Shown: one piece after another, positions 1 to 10,744 of the stretch | How the letters are laid out: every line of letters starts with the position of its first letter | Numbering within the stretch: position 1 is the first letter of the stretch | NCBI GenBank assembly: GCA_019096065.1 | Contig: JAGUCH010000005.1 | Coordinates: 5,890,001 to 5,954,000, forward strand | Source: Paracyclopina nana | Lineage: Eukaryota > Arthropoda > Copepoda > Cyclopoida > Cyclopettidae | Direction of reading: 5' to 3' | Length of the DNA: 64,000 nucleotides | Notes under the pieces: generated by a model | Told to the model about the DNA's origin: nothing | What the model saw: only the letters and a program-made list of their open reading frames with translations | Databases searched by the model: none | Program-made: the position numbers and the translations under genes

Positions 1-123
1 CCTCAAAAAGTATAAAAAAAAATCCTATAAATTTGATTTCACTTTCATGCTACTCAATTTGAGATTTTTGAAAACTATCTAAGTGCATAATGTATAAAAA
101 TGATTTTCAAGTGTATTTATCTT

Positions 124-138
124 ACATGAACACCACAT
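124..138. repeat. Right end of a MITE cut by the window edge
   Basis: The bases ACATGAACACCACAT match the inward-reversed terminus of the abundant ATGTGGTGTTCATCTAC inverted-repeat family seen throughout this window. No matching left end lies between base 1 and here, so the element probably begins outside the window. Confidence 0.45.
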
Positions 139-921
139 AAGGCTTGTTTCCAACTTACTACGTGACAAAACAAGCCAATACTCAAATCACATCTGTATAT
201 ATACAGCAAATCTATGATCCCAGCAGTAATAGAAAATCGTGTGCAATGAATGATAATACACCATCAATTTGTTGCATTTTTGTGACATCATGCACTACAA
301 AACTCATTGTGAACTCATTGTGTACTCTATGCAGCAAAATATCCAACCCTAAACCCGAGCATACAAAATACTTGATTCAGTTGTTACTGGAAAAAAAGGC
401 ACAGTGGGGGTGAGGTGTTTTCAAAGCCCCCTGAACTCAATTGAGATATCTGCTGTATGTATACTATACACAGTGGAACAAACGGGGAGCGGTGGCGCGC
501 AGTTTATGTTGCACAGTGGCCGAGTGTGCGCGCATATGTTGGAATGAATGACTCATCACGACGACTCGACTCTCGAGTTTCAGACGCCGCCAAAATCTGC
601 CTCAAAATGTCGGAATAATCTCTTGCCTTCGACATTGATCAATTGCATGAGCTTTGAGGGAAACGCAGTGCCAAATCCGACTTCAAGGATCATCATGCTT
701 CAATTCGTGTTTGCAGACTAATTCGTGGGGCATCGGGGGATCATGTAATGTCCAACAGCCATAATGGTATGCCCACGACTCTGGGTGAGGTTTTGAGGGC
801 AGAAATCGTAATTGGATGCATGTGACCATGATCATCATCATCTTTGTGGGTGTCAGTCCCAAATAGCCCCAATATTTGGCCTTAAGTTCCAACTGAGGGC
901 TATTAAAGGCCTAAGTATATA

Positions 922-1089
922 ATGTGGTGTTCACCTACTCTCTAAATTAGCACGTGGTCAAATAATTCACTTTTTTGACAAAATGACATTTTTGTATAAT
1001 GATAAACCTAATTTTTTACCTTCTTTTATGCAGCTTTCATACAAAGGTGAAAATTGAAAAAAGTGTGCATTTGCAGATGAACACCACAT
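922..1089. repeat. MITE, ATGTGGTGTTC family
   Basis: The left end ATGTGGTGTTCACCTAC (922-938) and the right end GCAGATGAACACCACAT (1073-1089) are inverted copies of each other. The element is 168 bp, AT-rich inside and has no coding capacity. The flanks give no unambiguous target duplication. Confidence 0.75.
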
Positions 1090-2050
1090 TTACTATTATA
1101 GTGCCTATAATAGTTAAAACCCACACATGAGCACATGAGAATAGAAAAGGTTACGCATTTTTTGTTTTCTTTCTTTGCTGAGGAGCTTGGTGTGAATTTG
1201 CGTTATTTATTGCTTTATTATTCAGGATTTCCAATTTCTATTGTTGTGTTATGACAAAAGTGAGCATAAATCAGCTTATCCCAAAGCCGCCTGAAATTCT
1301 GAGCCGTATTTCCCATGATATACAACATTCAAAGAAAGGCTTAATTTTTGTTATGGTAAATTCGAATTCTTTGTAAGAGGAAAGTCTCTTTTTTAAAAGT
1401 TTGATTCATTGCTTTGTCTTCAGAGGACGAAATCGTCACGCTACGTAATTTGTTTACCTTGACACAGATCAGCCTTGACTCCTTACTCACAGATTATCTT
1501 TTGGTCTACTTACAAGAAAATTGCTGCAATTCATGGCAAATTATGTCTTCTTCCTTAATTGCATCTTCTAGCCTCCAAAAAGGGAATGCTTATAAAAATA
1601 GATGTAAGCTCGTTTTTATTACGTCAATTTTCAATTTCAACCTGTTTGTCAAGATCGCAACATTCCTCAATCACCCAACCTTGGAATATTTTAAAATGCC
1701 TAATTCCGATTTACATACTGAATGATATGCCAAAAATCCTTCAAAAAATACCAAGATCAAACCTTGACCTGCTGCCTAATGCTAAGGTCAATATGAATAA
1801 GTGGGAGTCAAATTAAAAATCAGTGTAAGCAAAACTGAACAATGCTGAGATTAGCTGATACTTTTCCACATCAAAATCAGAGCTGAGATTCAGCATTTGA
1901 ATGCTGAGTAAATGCCACTTTGCTTGATCAATCACATCACACCAAAAATAATCAGCTCAGAGTTGGAATCAACAATTTCTCAGTTCAGCTGAGTCTTTCT
2001 TAAAATCACTGAGAAGCCTATTTTGGAAAAAATGCAGACATAAAAAATAT

Positions 2051-2133
2051 AAAAACTACTGAGATCAAAATGTAAAAACTGCTGAGATCAAAATGTAAAA
2101 ACTGCTGAGATCAAAATGTAAAAACTGCTGGGA
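2051..2133. repeat. 23-bp tandem repeat, about 3.6 copies
   Basis: The unit AAAAACTGCTGAGATCAAAA plus TGT repeats at 2051, 2074 and 2097, with a partial fourth copy from 2120. The copies are nearly identical (one ACT/GCT difference in the first), so the array is recent. The preceding 200 bp carry many dispersed CTGAG motifs that may be older copies. Confidence 0.85.
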
Positions 2134-2628
2134 CTCAGTAAGGATAGACGTAGTAAAAATACGCTTAGTTGCTGTGAGCTTTTCTGAGGTCATGAGGCTT
2201 AAAAGGCAAGTGTGCTTGCTAGTAATTGACGTCAGCCGTCATATAGGCAAATCAATGCACAACAACAACGAAGCGACGCTTAACATCATCAGCTGTTTCT
2301 TGGCAACGTCGTCGACCTCCTTGTTGTTGTCCCTTCGAAGTCGATGCGATGGCGAAAGCCCAAAAATACAGAGAGAAATGCGGAAGGAGAAGAAAGCATT
2401 TTCCCATCTATTTCCTCTTATTTTAGCATATCATCATCATCATCAGTTGGTGTCACTTCTCTATACATGTAGTTTTTGTACTGAAAACACACTATGACTA
2501 CACATATATGCATACGAACTAATGATTATAAATTATAAATCTGACAATTAGTACATTATATGCTTCTTCTTCTTCCTCAATTTTGTAGCGTGTCGTCTCT
2601 ATATATATTATGTGGATATGCAAATTCT

Positions 2629-4444
2629 TCAGACACTGCAGCCATTCAAGGCTGGCGTGGAGTAGAGGCCGTCGACGGCCTTCACGGCCTCGTTGGAGGC
2701 CGGAGGCTGCGAGCTGCTCCACACTTGGTCGACAAAGCTCTGATTTAAATTTTTCTTGTCTTTGGTATGACTGACTTCGTCCCTGAGCACCTGCTCAAAC
2801 TCCCAAAGCTGGCCCATGAAGTTGAGGTTGGGCGAGATGATGGATCGTTTCCTCTTGACGAACTTGTAGGCGTCCGCCATGTTGGCCATGTTGTGCTTCA
2901 TGAGGTAAGCCACGGCGATGGTGGGGCTGCGGCTGATGCCGGCCTGGCAGTGCACCAGCACCCCCGTCCCGGCCTCCTTGGCCTCGTCGATGAACTCGAA
3001 GGCCTCCTCGAAGAACTGGCGCAAATTCTGCACCCCGTTGTCCGCGGCCTCGAGGTGCTTGTAGCGGAAATTGGTGGGGAGCGCGGCGGAGGCCGGCTTG
3101 GCGGTCACGTTGAGGATGTAGCGGATGTTCAGCCTCTGGAGGACGGAGAGGTCGGACGCGTCGCGCATGTTGCCCAGGAACAGGTGGGGCAGCACCTGGG
3201 TCGCGGGGTGGTTCTCGATGTCTTTGCTGTCGCTCATCTCCGACGGCGACGGCAACTCGGGCAGCAGCTTCGAGGCCGCCATCATCTGCTTCTGGCTGCT
3301 CATCAGGTGATCCTCGCAGAGGCCACGGTGCGCCACCTTTAAAATCAATTCGAGGCTCTTAGTATACAAAGCACATATAGTTTATATAGAGTAATTAGGC
3401 GTCCAAGGCTCTCCGCCTCGGGTAATTCGAGCGAGCTTGTAAAATTGCTTATTTTCGAATTTTCTAAATGAAAACGGGTTAAGCTACCTGAAAGTCAGTC
3501 AAGCCGCCGAGGAGCATGATGGGCTCGCGGTTGTCCTCGACGAGGGCGTTCATCACGAGGAACAGGGTGTGGCTGCAGGGCAGGTTTTCGAGGCTGTCCG
3601 AGCTCTCGTCGTAGACGTAGACCTCGCGCCACGACCGCTTCTTCAGCAGCTCCTTGCCCTCCTTGGTGGTGGCCAAATCCGCGAGCGTGGCCTTGCCCTG
3701 CTGCAGCCTTTTCCGGTTGAAGCGGTCGCAGCAGTTGACGTTGATGGCGCCGCGGATGTGGTTCACGTTGTAGGCGATGAACGGCCGGCAGTCGATGAGT
3801 ATAAAGTTCTTTTTGGACGCGAGAGCGGCGGAGGCCGCCATGGCCTCCATCCTCGCCGCGAGGCTGTTGGCCTCGATGGTCCTCGCGCTCTTCAGCATGA
3901 TGGTGCGCTGCAGCGTGGAGCTCTCGCTGCACGGCGACGTGGGCAGGGACACGGACCCCGCCCCCGCGGGCTGGGGCGGGGCCAGGTTCACGTGGTTGCC
4001 ACCGCCGCCGCTGGTAGCCATCAGCTTGCTCCGCTTGGACGGGTGCAGGCTGGGCGTGACGGAGGGCGGGCTCTCGAGGGTGGGCGTGCAGGGCACGCCC
4101 ATCACCCTCCCGGCCACGCCCCCCAGAGGCTCCGAGAACGAGCGCTGGAAGCTGAGCTTGAGCGCCTCTCTGCGCTGCTGCGCGTTCAACGCGACGCTCG
4201 CGTTCGACGCCGTGGAGATCATGATGCTGCCAACGGCCTCCAATGGCCTCTTTTTCAACTTCTTGAGGAGCTGAGGCTGCTGGTGCTGAGGGTGCTGAGG
4301 CTGCTGAGGAGCTGCTGCTGCGAGTGGGCACTGCTGCAGCACTTTGACGGACATTAAAAAATGCGGCTGATGTTGACTAGTTGCAAAAATGTTGAGATCA
4401 CGCGGACTGAGCCATGATATGCGATGCGTCGCGTCCGATGTCAA
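2629..4444 (-). CDS. DUSP10: MAP kinase phosphatase, DUSP10/MKP5 (puckered) type
   Basis: Exons 4444-3488 and 3336-2629, phase 0, give 554 residues; donor CAG|GTAGCT, acceptor TTTTAAAG. An internal ATG at 4354 (residue 31) is an alternative start. Residues 1-210 are low-complexity (Q, P, A and S rich). Residues 211-319 form a rhodanese/CDC25-like MAPK-binding domain with FILIDCRPF and the basic docking motif NRKRLQQGK. Residues 366-510 form the dual-specificity phosphatase domain with the P-loop HCQAGISR (Cys449, Arg455) and the DUSP10-typical AYKFVKRKR and [10 protein letters not shown]. In this family the enzyme dephosphorylates JNK and p38; the Drosophila counterpart puckered is a JNK feedback inhibitor. 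The domain order, linker (GGLTDFQ then LCEDHL) and active-site region fit DUSP10 better than other DUSPs. The first exon is CpG-rich. Exon joins are inferred but the phases agree. Confidence 0.93.
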
Positions 4445-4600
4445 TCAATGAACTGACTAGAGGAAATAGTAGGCTATTTGGAGTGCTTAGTGCGCAGTCT
4501 CGCTTTCTCATCACTACTACTACTGACTGCTCTGCCCGATCCAGGCCTAAGCGTTGCAACTCGCGAAGCGCAACGCGGCCCCGAACGCCACGGAGTCTGA

Positions 4601-4622
4601 TGACGTCACGCGCGATGACTCA
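4601..4622. promoter_or_regulatory. CRE (TGACGTCA) and AP-1 (TGACTCA) sites
   Basis: A perfect CRE/ATF site at 4601-4608 is followed by a perfect AP-1 site at 4616-4622, 160-180 bp upstream of the phosphatase ATG. AP-1 (Jun/Fos) and ATF factors are outputs of JNK, the expected target kinase of this phosphatase, so a feedback role is plausible. Confidence 0.5.
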
Positions 4623-4655
4623 TACATTGCTCCATAAGCTGCGCAACGCTCCATG

Positions 4656-4662
4656 CTATATA
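4656..4662 (-). promoter_or_regulatory. Possible TATA box of the DUSP10-like gene
   Basis: Read on the minus strand this is TATATAG, preceded by an ATTGG (inverted CCAAT) box. It lies about 210 bp upstream of the first ATG at 4444, placing a start near 4625-4632. Position and sequence are the only support. Confidence 0.35.
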
Positions 4663-4833
4663 CCAATGAGGGAGCGAAGCAGATGCGCCGCCCTAACCTA
4701 ACCTGACCTAACTGCAACACCGTTAGACGTCCACGGACGCAAAGTGCATTTTTCTGCCCTTTTTTCCTCCACTGCACTGCCAAATGCAGAAACCTGATTT
4801 TTTACATTTAGTGTAGTATGTACTTGAAAAGGA

Positions 4834-4852
4834 TGAGTCATGATTTGACTCA
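4834..4852. promoter_or_regulatory. Pair of AP-1 sites
   Basis: TGAGTCA at 4834-4840 and TGACTCA at 4846-4852, spaced 12 bp start to start, lie about 400 bp upstream of the phosphatase ATG. Further TGAGTCA copies occur at 5037-5043 and 5346-5352, making five AP-1 consensus sites in about 740 bp. Confidence 0.45.
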
Positions 4853-5492
4853 TGTGTGAGGAGGGTGAAAATTCTCAGGGATGAAAGACAAGTGTCTGGA
4901 TTGGGCTGCTTTGCAAGCAGGGCGGAAGAAGATCGCTAGCTGCAAAGGGAAAGCAGTTTTGTGAAAAAGTGCCAAAAATGGCTATATTTGTACTGCTACT
5001 AATGCATTGCACTTTTATAGTACATGTAGTAAATTATGAGTCATGCTAGATACTCCCCACTTACTATATAAAGGAGAACAAAGTCAATATTTAGGACAAA
5101 GGTCGTACACTGAGCTATGCTTTATCTGGAGCAACATGAACAGCAATGATAAAGAAGTGAGCAAAAAATGCCGGCTTTTTCACGTAATAAGCAAAGAGAG
5201 GTCAAACCGATTTGGATTGAACCATCATTTGCTGATAAAAACAGTCATTTAGATCACGATCTTTTACCATTCGTCATGCATTATTTATGGTGAAAAAACG
5301 AGAATTTTTAATGATGATGAAATGTGCTCACCTATGACACAAAAATGAGTCATTTTTGGAAGCTAAGCAGTACACTGAAGACACACACATAAAACCTTGC
5401 ATACTTCAATGTAATTCCTGAATTCCTGAAATGGTCGGCGAAATGTCTTTGCAATGCCAAATCGGGACAAGAGATGACTTATTCCAGATAAC
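4853..5492. other. Intergenic between DUSP10-like and GTPase genes
   Basis: No coding signal. The stretch contains the two distal AP-1 sites at 5037 and 5346 and otherwise plain AT-rich sequence. Confidence 0.6.
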
Positions 5493-5498
5493 TTTATT
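5493..5498 (-). terminator. Poly(A) signal AATAAA overlapping the GTPase stop codon
   Basis: On the minus strand the gene ends GCGTAATAAAGT, so the stop codon TAA (5499-5497) overlaps the AATAAA hexamer. If it is used, the 3' untranslated region would be only about 15-30 nt. Confidence 0.45.
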
Positions 5499-8400
5499 AC
5501 GCTGACATGCAGCAATGATTGCGGAAAAATTTCAAAGGCCCCTGGGCCAAAAGGCCTTCGTTTGCATGGGCCAAACCATCCACCTCGTCAGAGGGCAAAT
5601 CAAGGCCAATTCTCACGGCCTCGTGAAACGCGTGGTCCACGTTCTCCCCATCTTTGAGGGCACTCGTTTCGACATAACCATCAAGGCCTTCACTGGACAC
5701 GAGCTTGCGGATCGACTTGAGCGACACCTACGCAAAAATCATGCATTCAACTATATAGCTACTCTATATTTTAATGACCATACAAAATCAAACTTGTTCT
5801 CGTGCCTTTTTTTACAACTTCACAAAATGTGATGCCGAGAAGGGGAAAAAGTTGAATCAGCACAACTGGATATGTATCAAATTGAAACGCTAGCTTTTTT
5901 GCGATTGCGGTGATTCATGAAAATTCAAGCGTTGGAGGGCGCCACGTGTTTCCGGTTTGTTGTTGTTGTTATGGAAAAAACACGTGGTCTAGGCGAAACA
6001 ATAACAAACTTACTTCTCTGTCCCTCATGCTGCCCCTTTTCGGATTCGTTTTGCCCCTGCGGTCACTCTTGGTGCCCACCAAGAGGATTTTGGCTGTTGG
6101 CTCTTCCCCTCGGACCTCTGGAATCCAAATGCTCTTCAAGTTCCTGAAGGTCACCTTGTCCACCACTGAGAAGCACATCATGAAGCAATTTGTGTTCCTG
6201 AAGCTCAAAACTCTCAGCTGAGCAAAATCCTCTTGGCCAGCAGTGTCCATGATGTCCATTTGGACAACCTTAAAAATGAGGCTTTGAAACTAGTAGTTTG
6301 TGAAATATTCAAAGGCCAATTTTAACTCAAATGCACTTGTGAATACATAGTGGAATATTCCACTCTCAACTCTGCCTTATGCGAAACTTTCCTAAAATTA
6401 GCTCATACTCAAGTATTATGAGTTGGGCTTTTAAGGGGAACCTCGTAGCTAAAATTACTATTCAATTGTAGGAAGGCACTTATTCGATTATTAGTTTAAT
6501 TCTAATTTTGTGCTCTTTTTTTTGCTGGAATAAATAAATGAGAAAATTGGGCTTATCTACAAAAAGTCCCGTCTTTGTTGACTTTGTGGGAGAAAATTGC
6601 TGAAACTTTCAAAAAGCGAGTCCATCAATTTTTTTGATGCCTAAAAATATTCGGATAAAGTAGCAGCAAAATGGCAAAATTCTAATTGCTCTTATTCATC
6701 ATAAGATGCTTATAGTATAACTGTCTAATTTGTACTTTTGCTAATAATCTCTGAGGAGAAGAAATCTGCGGATCATAACCGTCAACTGTGTCTTCCTCCA
6801 TTCATTCATTCATTGCTTCCAAGATGATGAAGATGGAAGTCGATGGTCCGAGAAAAATGCCCGCCAGAGTAGTATTAACGCTTTTATCCCAAAAACTACT
6901 TTTCCTCCTCCTTAAGAGAAGCTGGATAAGTCTAGTAGTCCTCGTCGTCGTTTTTGTCGTCAATTGGCTTTGTCCCAAAAAAATCCGCGTCGTTGAGTCT
7001 CATGCAGAACACATGACGATGACTCATGCACCAAATATGAGCCAGAAAGGCACTTTATGGGACGTTTTTCCGCTAAAGCAGCTGCTAATTCAAGGTGCAA
7101 AATATATATCGAATTTTTGAGAAGGTAGCAAAGAAGAAGAAAGCTCGCTTTTTTCTTCAGCCAAGAAAACAATTATTGAGTTAATTGAGATTTTTCCAAT
7201 TAGAAGATTTGACGTCAGTTAGCTCGTGATTGCCACAAGCAGCTATTTTACTTTGTATCTTGATGAGCACTGTAATAAAAGAGTCATTTTATAGTGGCAC
7301 AAAGCGAGGTAGGATGACTAATAGAGCATTTTTTATGCATCACCTAATGTGGTGTTCATCTACTACATGTACTTAAATTGTTCATTTACAACTTCTACAA
7401 CTATATAGAAATGCAAGCTCAAGCTACTCAATTGGCATTCTTGAATATTTCCAGTAGAGACCAAAATTGATGCCAGAGATGAACACCACATTAAGGTGGG
7501 TAAAACCATTTATGCAGCTCGGACAGCCTTTTTGGGACACTAAAGTAGGTGGTAGATGCTTTGTCATGAAACCGAATATGGAGCCCTAAAAATGGGGCTA
7601 CTTCCGATATGTCAAAAGATAGCAGTGGTATCATACATGAAAAAGCGAATATTCAAAGCAAAGGAACAATATAGAGTCAAGTGCTTCAGCACCAGGATTT
7701 AGGTTGCGTGGGCGTGGGTTGGGTCAAAATTATCACGCACATGTGACATGCATGCCCCTAAATAATGGCACAATTTACAAGTTTTGGCTGTAGTCATATT
7801 AGTGTAGCAGTTTTACCTATTTAGCTTTAATGGCGCATAGCATAAATAGTTTCAATTTTTTATGACCACTCACGATATCATCACTTTTTTGTGGCCTCGT
7901 CATATTTCAAGTATGTCGGCTTTCCAAAGCAATATAATGATTCACACATTCTGCGAAAATGGCTCTTCCTGTCAAAGAAACTTAGTCATTTTTAGATTGA
8001 ATAAAATAAACAGAAGATAAATTCTCTATGCAGAAATTAGTTTTTCTCTTCATTAAATTAAAATTGTGTAATTGTAGCTTATTTGCGTAGTTCCTCTTTC
8101 ATGAATGCAGATGAATCAATTTTCCCCTTTCTTTCTTTCTCCCTTTGTGCTGCCAAAATGATTCATGGGAGATCGCCAACCATGCATGATGATGACAGGA
8201 TTAGTCACCAACACGCTCACTCATCTTATTGCCTACATCCGGCTAAATTAAGCCGCCTTTATTTATGTCAACTCCTCAATCGGAACGATTGTGTTTCTCC
8301 CCACACGCAACCTTTCTTCAAAAATATGGCAATTGGAAAAAAGGCAGAATTAAGTGGCAAATTCGTCCAAAAAGCCACTAGGGCTTGTTTGAGAAACTCG

Positions 8401-8677
8401 CATAATTTTGCCTACTAGCTTTTGCAGCTGATAAAAATGAGAAAAACAATCATGTTGCATAATTGAGTGATAACGCGGAATTTAGTTAAATTAAGGCACT
8501 ACTCACTCGTCCTCTTAAGGTGATTGTCTCTGCGTGATTTTCGAATATTGTGGGCTCGTAATCCTCAGGGTACTTTTTGTACGCAAAAGTGTTGCAAAGG
8601 CACGTCTTTCCAACTGAGCCATCGCCCACGATAACGATTTTGGCTCGTTCTGGGGCAACAGAATTCGTTTTTGACAT
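5497..8677 (-). CDS. Divergent Rho-family small GTPase with CAAX box
   Basis: Exons 8677-8507, 6268-6014 and 5727-5497, all phase 0, give 218 residues. Nucleotide-binding motifs are in order: P-loop GDGSVGKT (residues 18-25), switch I YEPTIF, switch II DTAGQEDF, base-binding TKSD (Rho proteins usually have TKLD or NKKD) and ETSAL. The DTAGQED motif, the spacing between TKSD and ETSAL and the SFRNTN..MMCFSV strand place it in the Rho family rather than Ras or Rab. The C-terminus HCCMSA ends in a CAAX box (CMSA, X=Ala, suggesting farnesylation) with an adjacent Cys, so it is probably membrane-anchored. There is no polybasic stretch. It is clearly diverged from RhoA, Rac and Cdc42, so I assign no subfamily. 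Donors are GTGAGT and GTAAGT. Confidence 0.88.
6269..8506. other. First intron of the GTPase gene
   Basis: This 2.2-kb intron contains one MITE (7346-7492) and otherwise no recognisable exon. Open frames at 6788-7120 (plus) and 8083-8418 (plus) have no recognisable domain. Confidence 0.6.
7346..7492. repeat. MITE, ATGTGGTGTTC family
   Basis: The termini AATGTGGTGTTCATCTAC and GAGATGAACACCACATT are inverted and enclose 147 bp. The element lies in intron 1 of the GTPase gene and is non-coding. Confidence 0.75.
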
Positions 8678-9160
8678 GTCTCCCTTTTATTAAGTGTACT
8701 ACACTGAACAAAGCAATTGCTTAAATGAGGAGAATTTTCTAACAGTGCATTATCAAGTATCCTCATTTCCGCAGCCAAAAGTAGCATATTGAGTGCATTT
8801 CTTGAGAATTCCAGCATTTATCAAATTCCTCCTCCAACTTCAACTACAATCATAGTATGTCAAAATATGGCATTTTCATGCCAAAAAATGGCGTTGTTCG
8901 TAAATTCGCACTATATTTCAGAAAATCTCACAGCAACGTCTCGCACCACAAAAATGGCAATATCACAGTTAATAATAACTAAACACTAAAATTGAAGAGT
9001 AATAAATAGAATAAGAGTGTCAACACAAAAACTGATGCTTGCAAAGCCAATTCAGCACGATGTTTTAAAATGCTATGCTAAATCTCGATTTTTTGCAGTT
9101 CCGTTCCATGATAGATCGAGATTCGCGAAAAGGCTTCAAAATGCAAAAATTTTGCGAAAA
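8678..9160. other. Intergenic between GTPase 5' end and Spätzle-like 3' end
   Basis: AT-rich sequence with no coding signal. It should contain the GTPase promoter and the Spätzle-like 3' UTR, but I find no clear TATA box or AATAAA. Confidence 0.5.
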
Positions 9161-9991
9161 TCACTCGGTTTTGTGGGGCAACACTGGATGGGCCACGGGG
9201 ATATGCTGAGGAATGTGGCAAGAGCAAGCTGAGGGCAGCTTGTAGGTATCAATGAAAAATCCACGGTATGGATCGCAAGGGTCAAAAGAGAGCATTCGGT
9301 GGTAGGTGTACTTTTGCGTGCACTTGGATCCGTAGCAGGGAGCCAAAAGTCTGCAGGCCGAGTCCGGAGTGAGGCAAGCTTCCAATCGAGTCGTTTGAGT
9401 GTAGTTGTAATGTCCATAGGAGTAGTCATGTGGAATATGCTGGAGAATCACCCTCCAGAAGCCTTCAACGTTGACAGCCCTGCGGATCTTGACGTAATCC
9501 ACCTGGCTGGGGCAGAGGTAGCCCTCAGGGCCAATCCAGTGGCTGGCATCGTAGGGGCTTGGCCCCTTGGAGGCTCCAGTGTAGTAATTGTAGTCGAAGG
9601 CAAATTCCTGGTAGCCAGCTATGTAATCGACGAGGTCGTCAGCTGACTGGTCAGCAATGTCCGAATACTTCTTCAAGAAAATGGGATCTTGGCTGATCTT
9701 CTCGGCAATCTCGAACTCCGGGTAATCCGGATCTTCCAGGCAGAAGGGGACATCGGTGTGGAGTGCGCACACTGGCGGAGCCTTGGGATCACAGTAGCCT
9801 CCATATGGAGGATGATGAGGTGGAGGATGGTGTGGAGGCCCATGAGGATGAGAGGCCATTGCTAATGCCAATGGAATTAGGGCAGTAACCTGAACATAGT
9901 AAATAAGTTATTTTCCAAAAAATCTCTCAATTTCGAATATAGGAAGATTTTAAAGGTAAATTCTGATGAAACTTACAATTTTGGCTGCCAT
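9161..9991 (-). CDS. Spätzle-like secreted cystine-knot ligand
   Basis: A 15-nt first coding exon (9991-9977) encoding MAAKI splices in phase 0 to exon 9889-9161, giving 247 residues. The join completes a signal peptide (MAAKIVTALIPLALAMA). A His/Pro-rich stretch follows. The proregion has CLEDPDYPEFEI, typical of Spätzle paralogs. The C-terminal domain carries eight cysteines (131, 177, 184, 190, 195, 210, 227, 229) in Spätzle order, with hallmarks GFWRVI, TQTTRLEACL, KYTYHRMLSFD and FIDTYKLPSACSCH. Family members are Toll-receptor ligands activated by proteolysis. No obvious furin RxxR site precedes the knot. It looks nearer the Spz3/4/6-type paralogs than Spz1, but I cannot fix the paralog. 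Confidence 0.92.
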
Positions 9992-10714
9992 GATATGATG
10001 CAAGTTAAATGATTAATGAGGGATTTTCTTAGTATATGTGAGAGGTGCTGCTGTGAGATTATTCCTGTACGAACTGCGGTGGAAGTGCGAGTGCCACGAA
10101 GATTTATACGTTTCATTCACTGATCATGACCATGAATTTGGTCATATTGAGAAGATTCTCTGATTTTTTCGCGCGTCAGCTTCCAAAAATCCTCCTGATC
10201 CTCGCGGAATTCCTGGATATGGCATATATTGTTTGTCAACACTGTATATATGCTAGAATAATAAAAAATTTGCGCTTTAACGACCACCAATGCCAATTAT
10301 TTTGCAAATAAATAATGCAGGGGTCCATGCAGAAAATTGACTGTTTTCAATGCATGAAAAAATTGACTTTTATTTGCTGAAAACCGATCGGAGATTTGTG
10401 AACCAGGATTTTCCCACACTCAATTGCATCATAAGTGTTATTTACAGCTATTATTATGAATCTTGTGTTTATTCGGTATTTTTCTAGCATAATTAGACAC
10501 AAGGGCATACGCCAAATAATAATTATTTTTAATTGTGATAAAATAGCTATCAGTTTCCTGATTTCTGTCTAATCACCTGCAACCAAAAATGATGGATAAA
10601 AATTGCACACACACATCAGTAATTGCGTTTATTCCAATTTGTTGTTACACTTGATAAATTAGCAAATTACAGCGTATATAGATTGCTGTGGCACCCGGAA
10701 GGCAAAAAATCCGT
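9992..10714. other. Intergenic between Spätzle-like and CRELD genes
   Basis: It contains the Spätzle-like promoter and AT-rich sequence. Nothing else is recognised. Confidence 0.55.
10102..10108 (-). promoter_or_regulatory. TATA box of the Spätzle-like gene
   Basis: Minus strand TATAAAT lies 111 bp upstream of the ATG at 9991, predicting a start near 10075 and an 85-nt leader. Confidence 0.5.
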
Positions 10715-10720
10715 TTTATT
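10715..10720 (-). terminator. Poly(A) signal of the CRELD gene
   Basis: AATAAA on the minus strand lies about 25 nt beyond the stop codon at 10745. Confidence 0.6.
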
Positions 10721-10744
10721 GAGAGAGGTGACTTTTGTTTTCAA

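Larger units (their letters stand above)
139..2628. other. Intergenic, repeats only
   Basis: I see no convincing exon here. Short open frames (for example 1414-1725 and 2174-2497, plus strand) have no recognisable protein features. The stretch holds one complete MITE, a 23-bp tandem array and a diffuse CTGAG-rich zone at 1830-2040. It also includes the 3' flank of the DUSP10-like gene, whose poly(A) signal I could not place. Confidence 0.6.

Noticed and set aside
396-518. Three CACAGTGG motifs in 120 bp
   Set aside because: They resemble the CACAGTG transposon end, but no inverted partner or target duplication was found.
2767-4357. Long open frames on the plus strand opposite the phosphatase (up to 262 codons)
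   Set aside because: They are antisense shadows of a GC-rich coding exon. The minus-strand frame carries the conserved rhodanese and phosphatase motifs.
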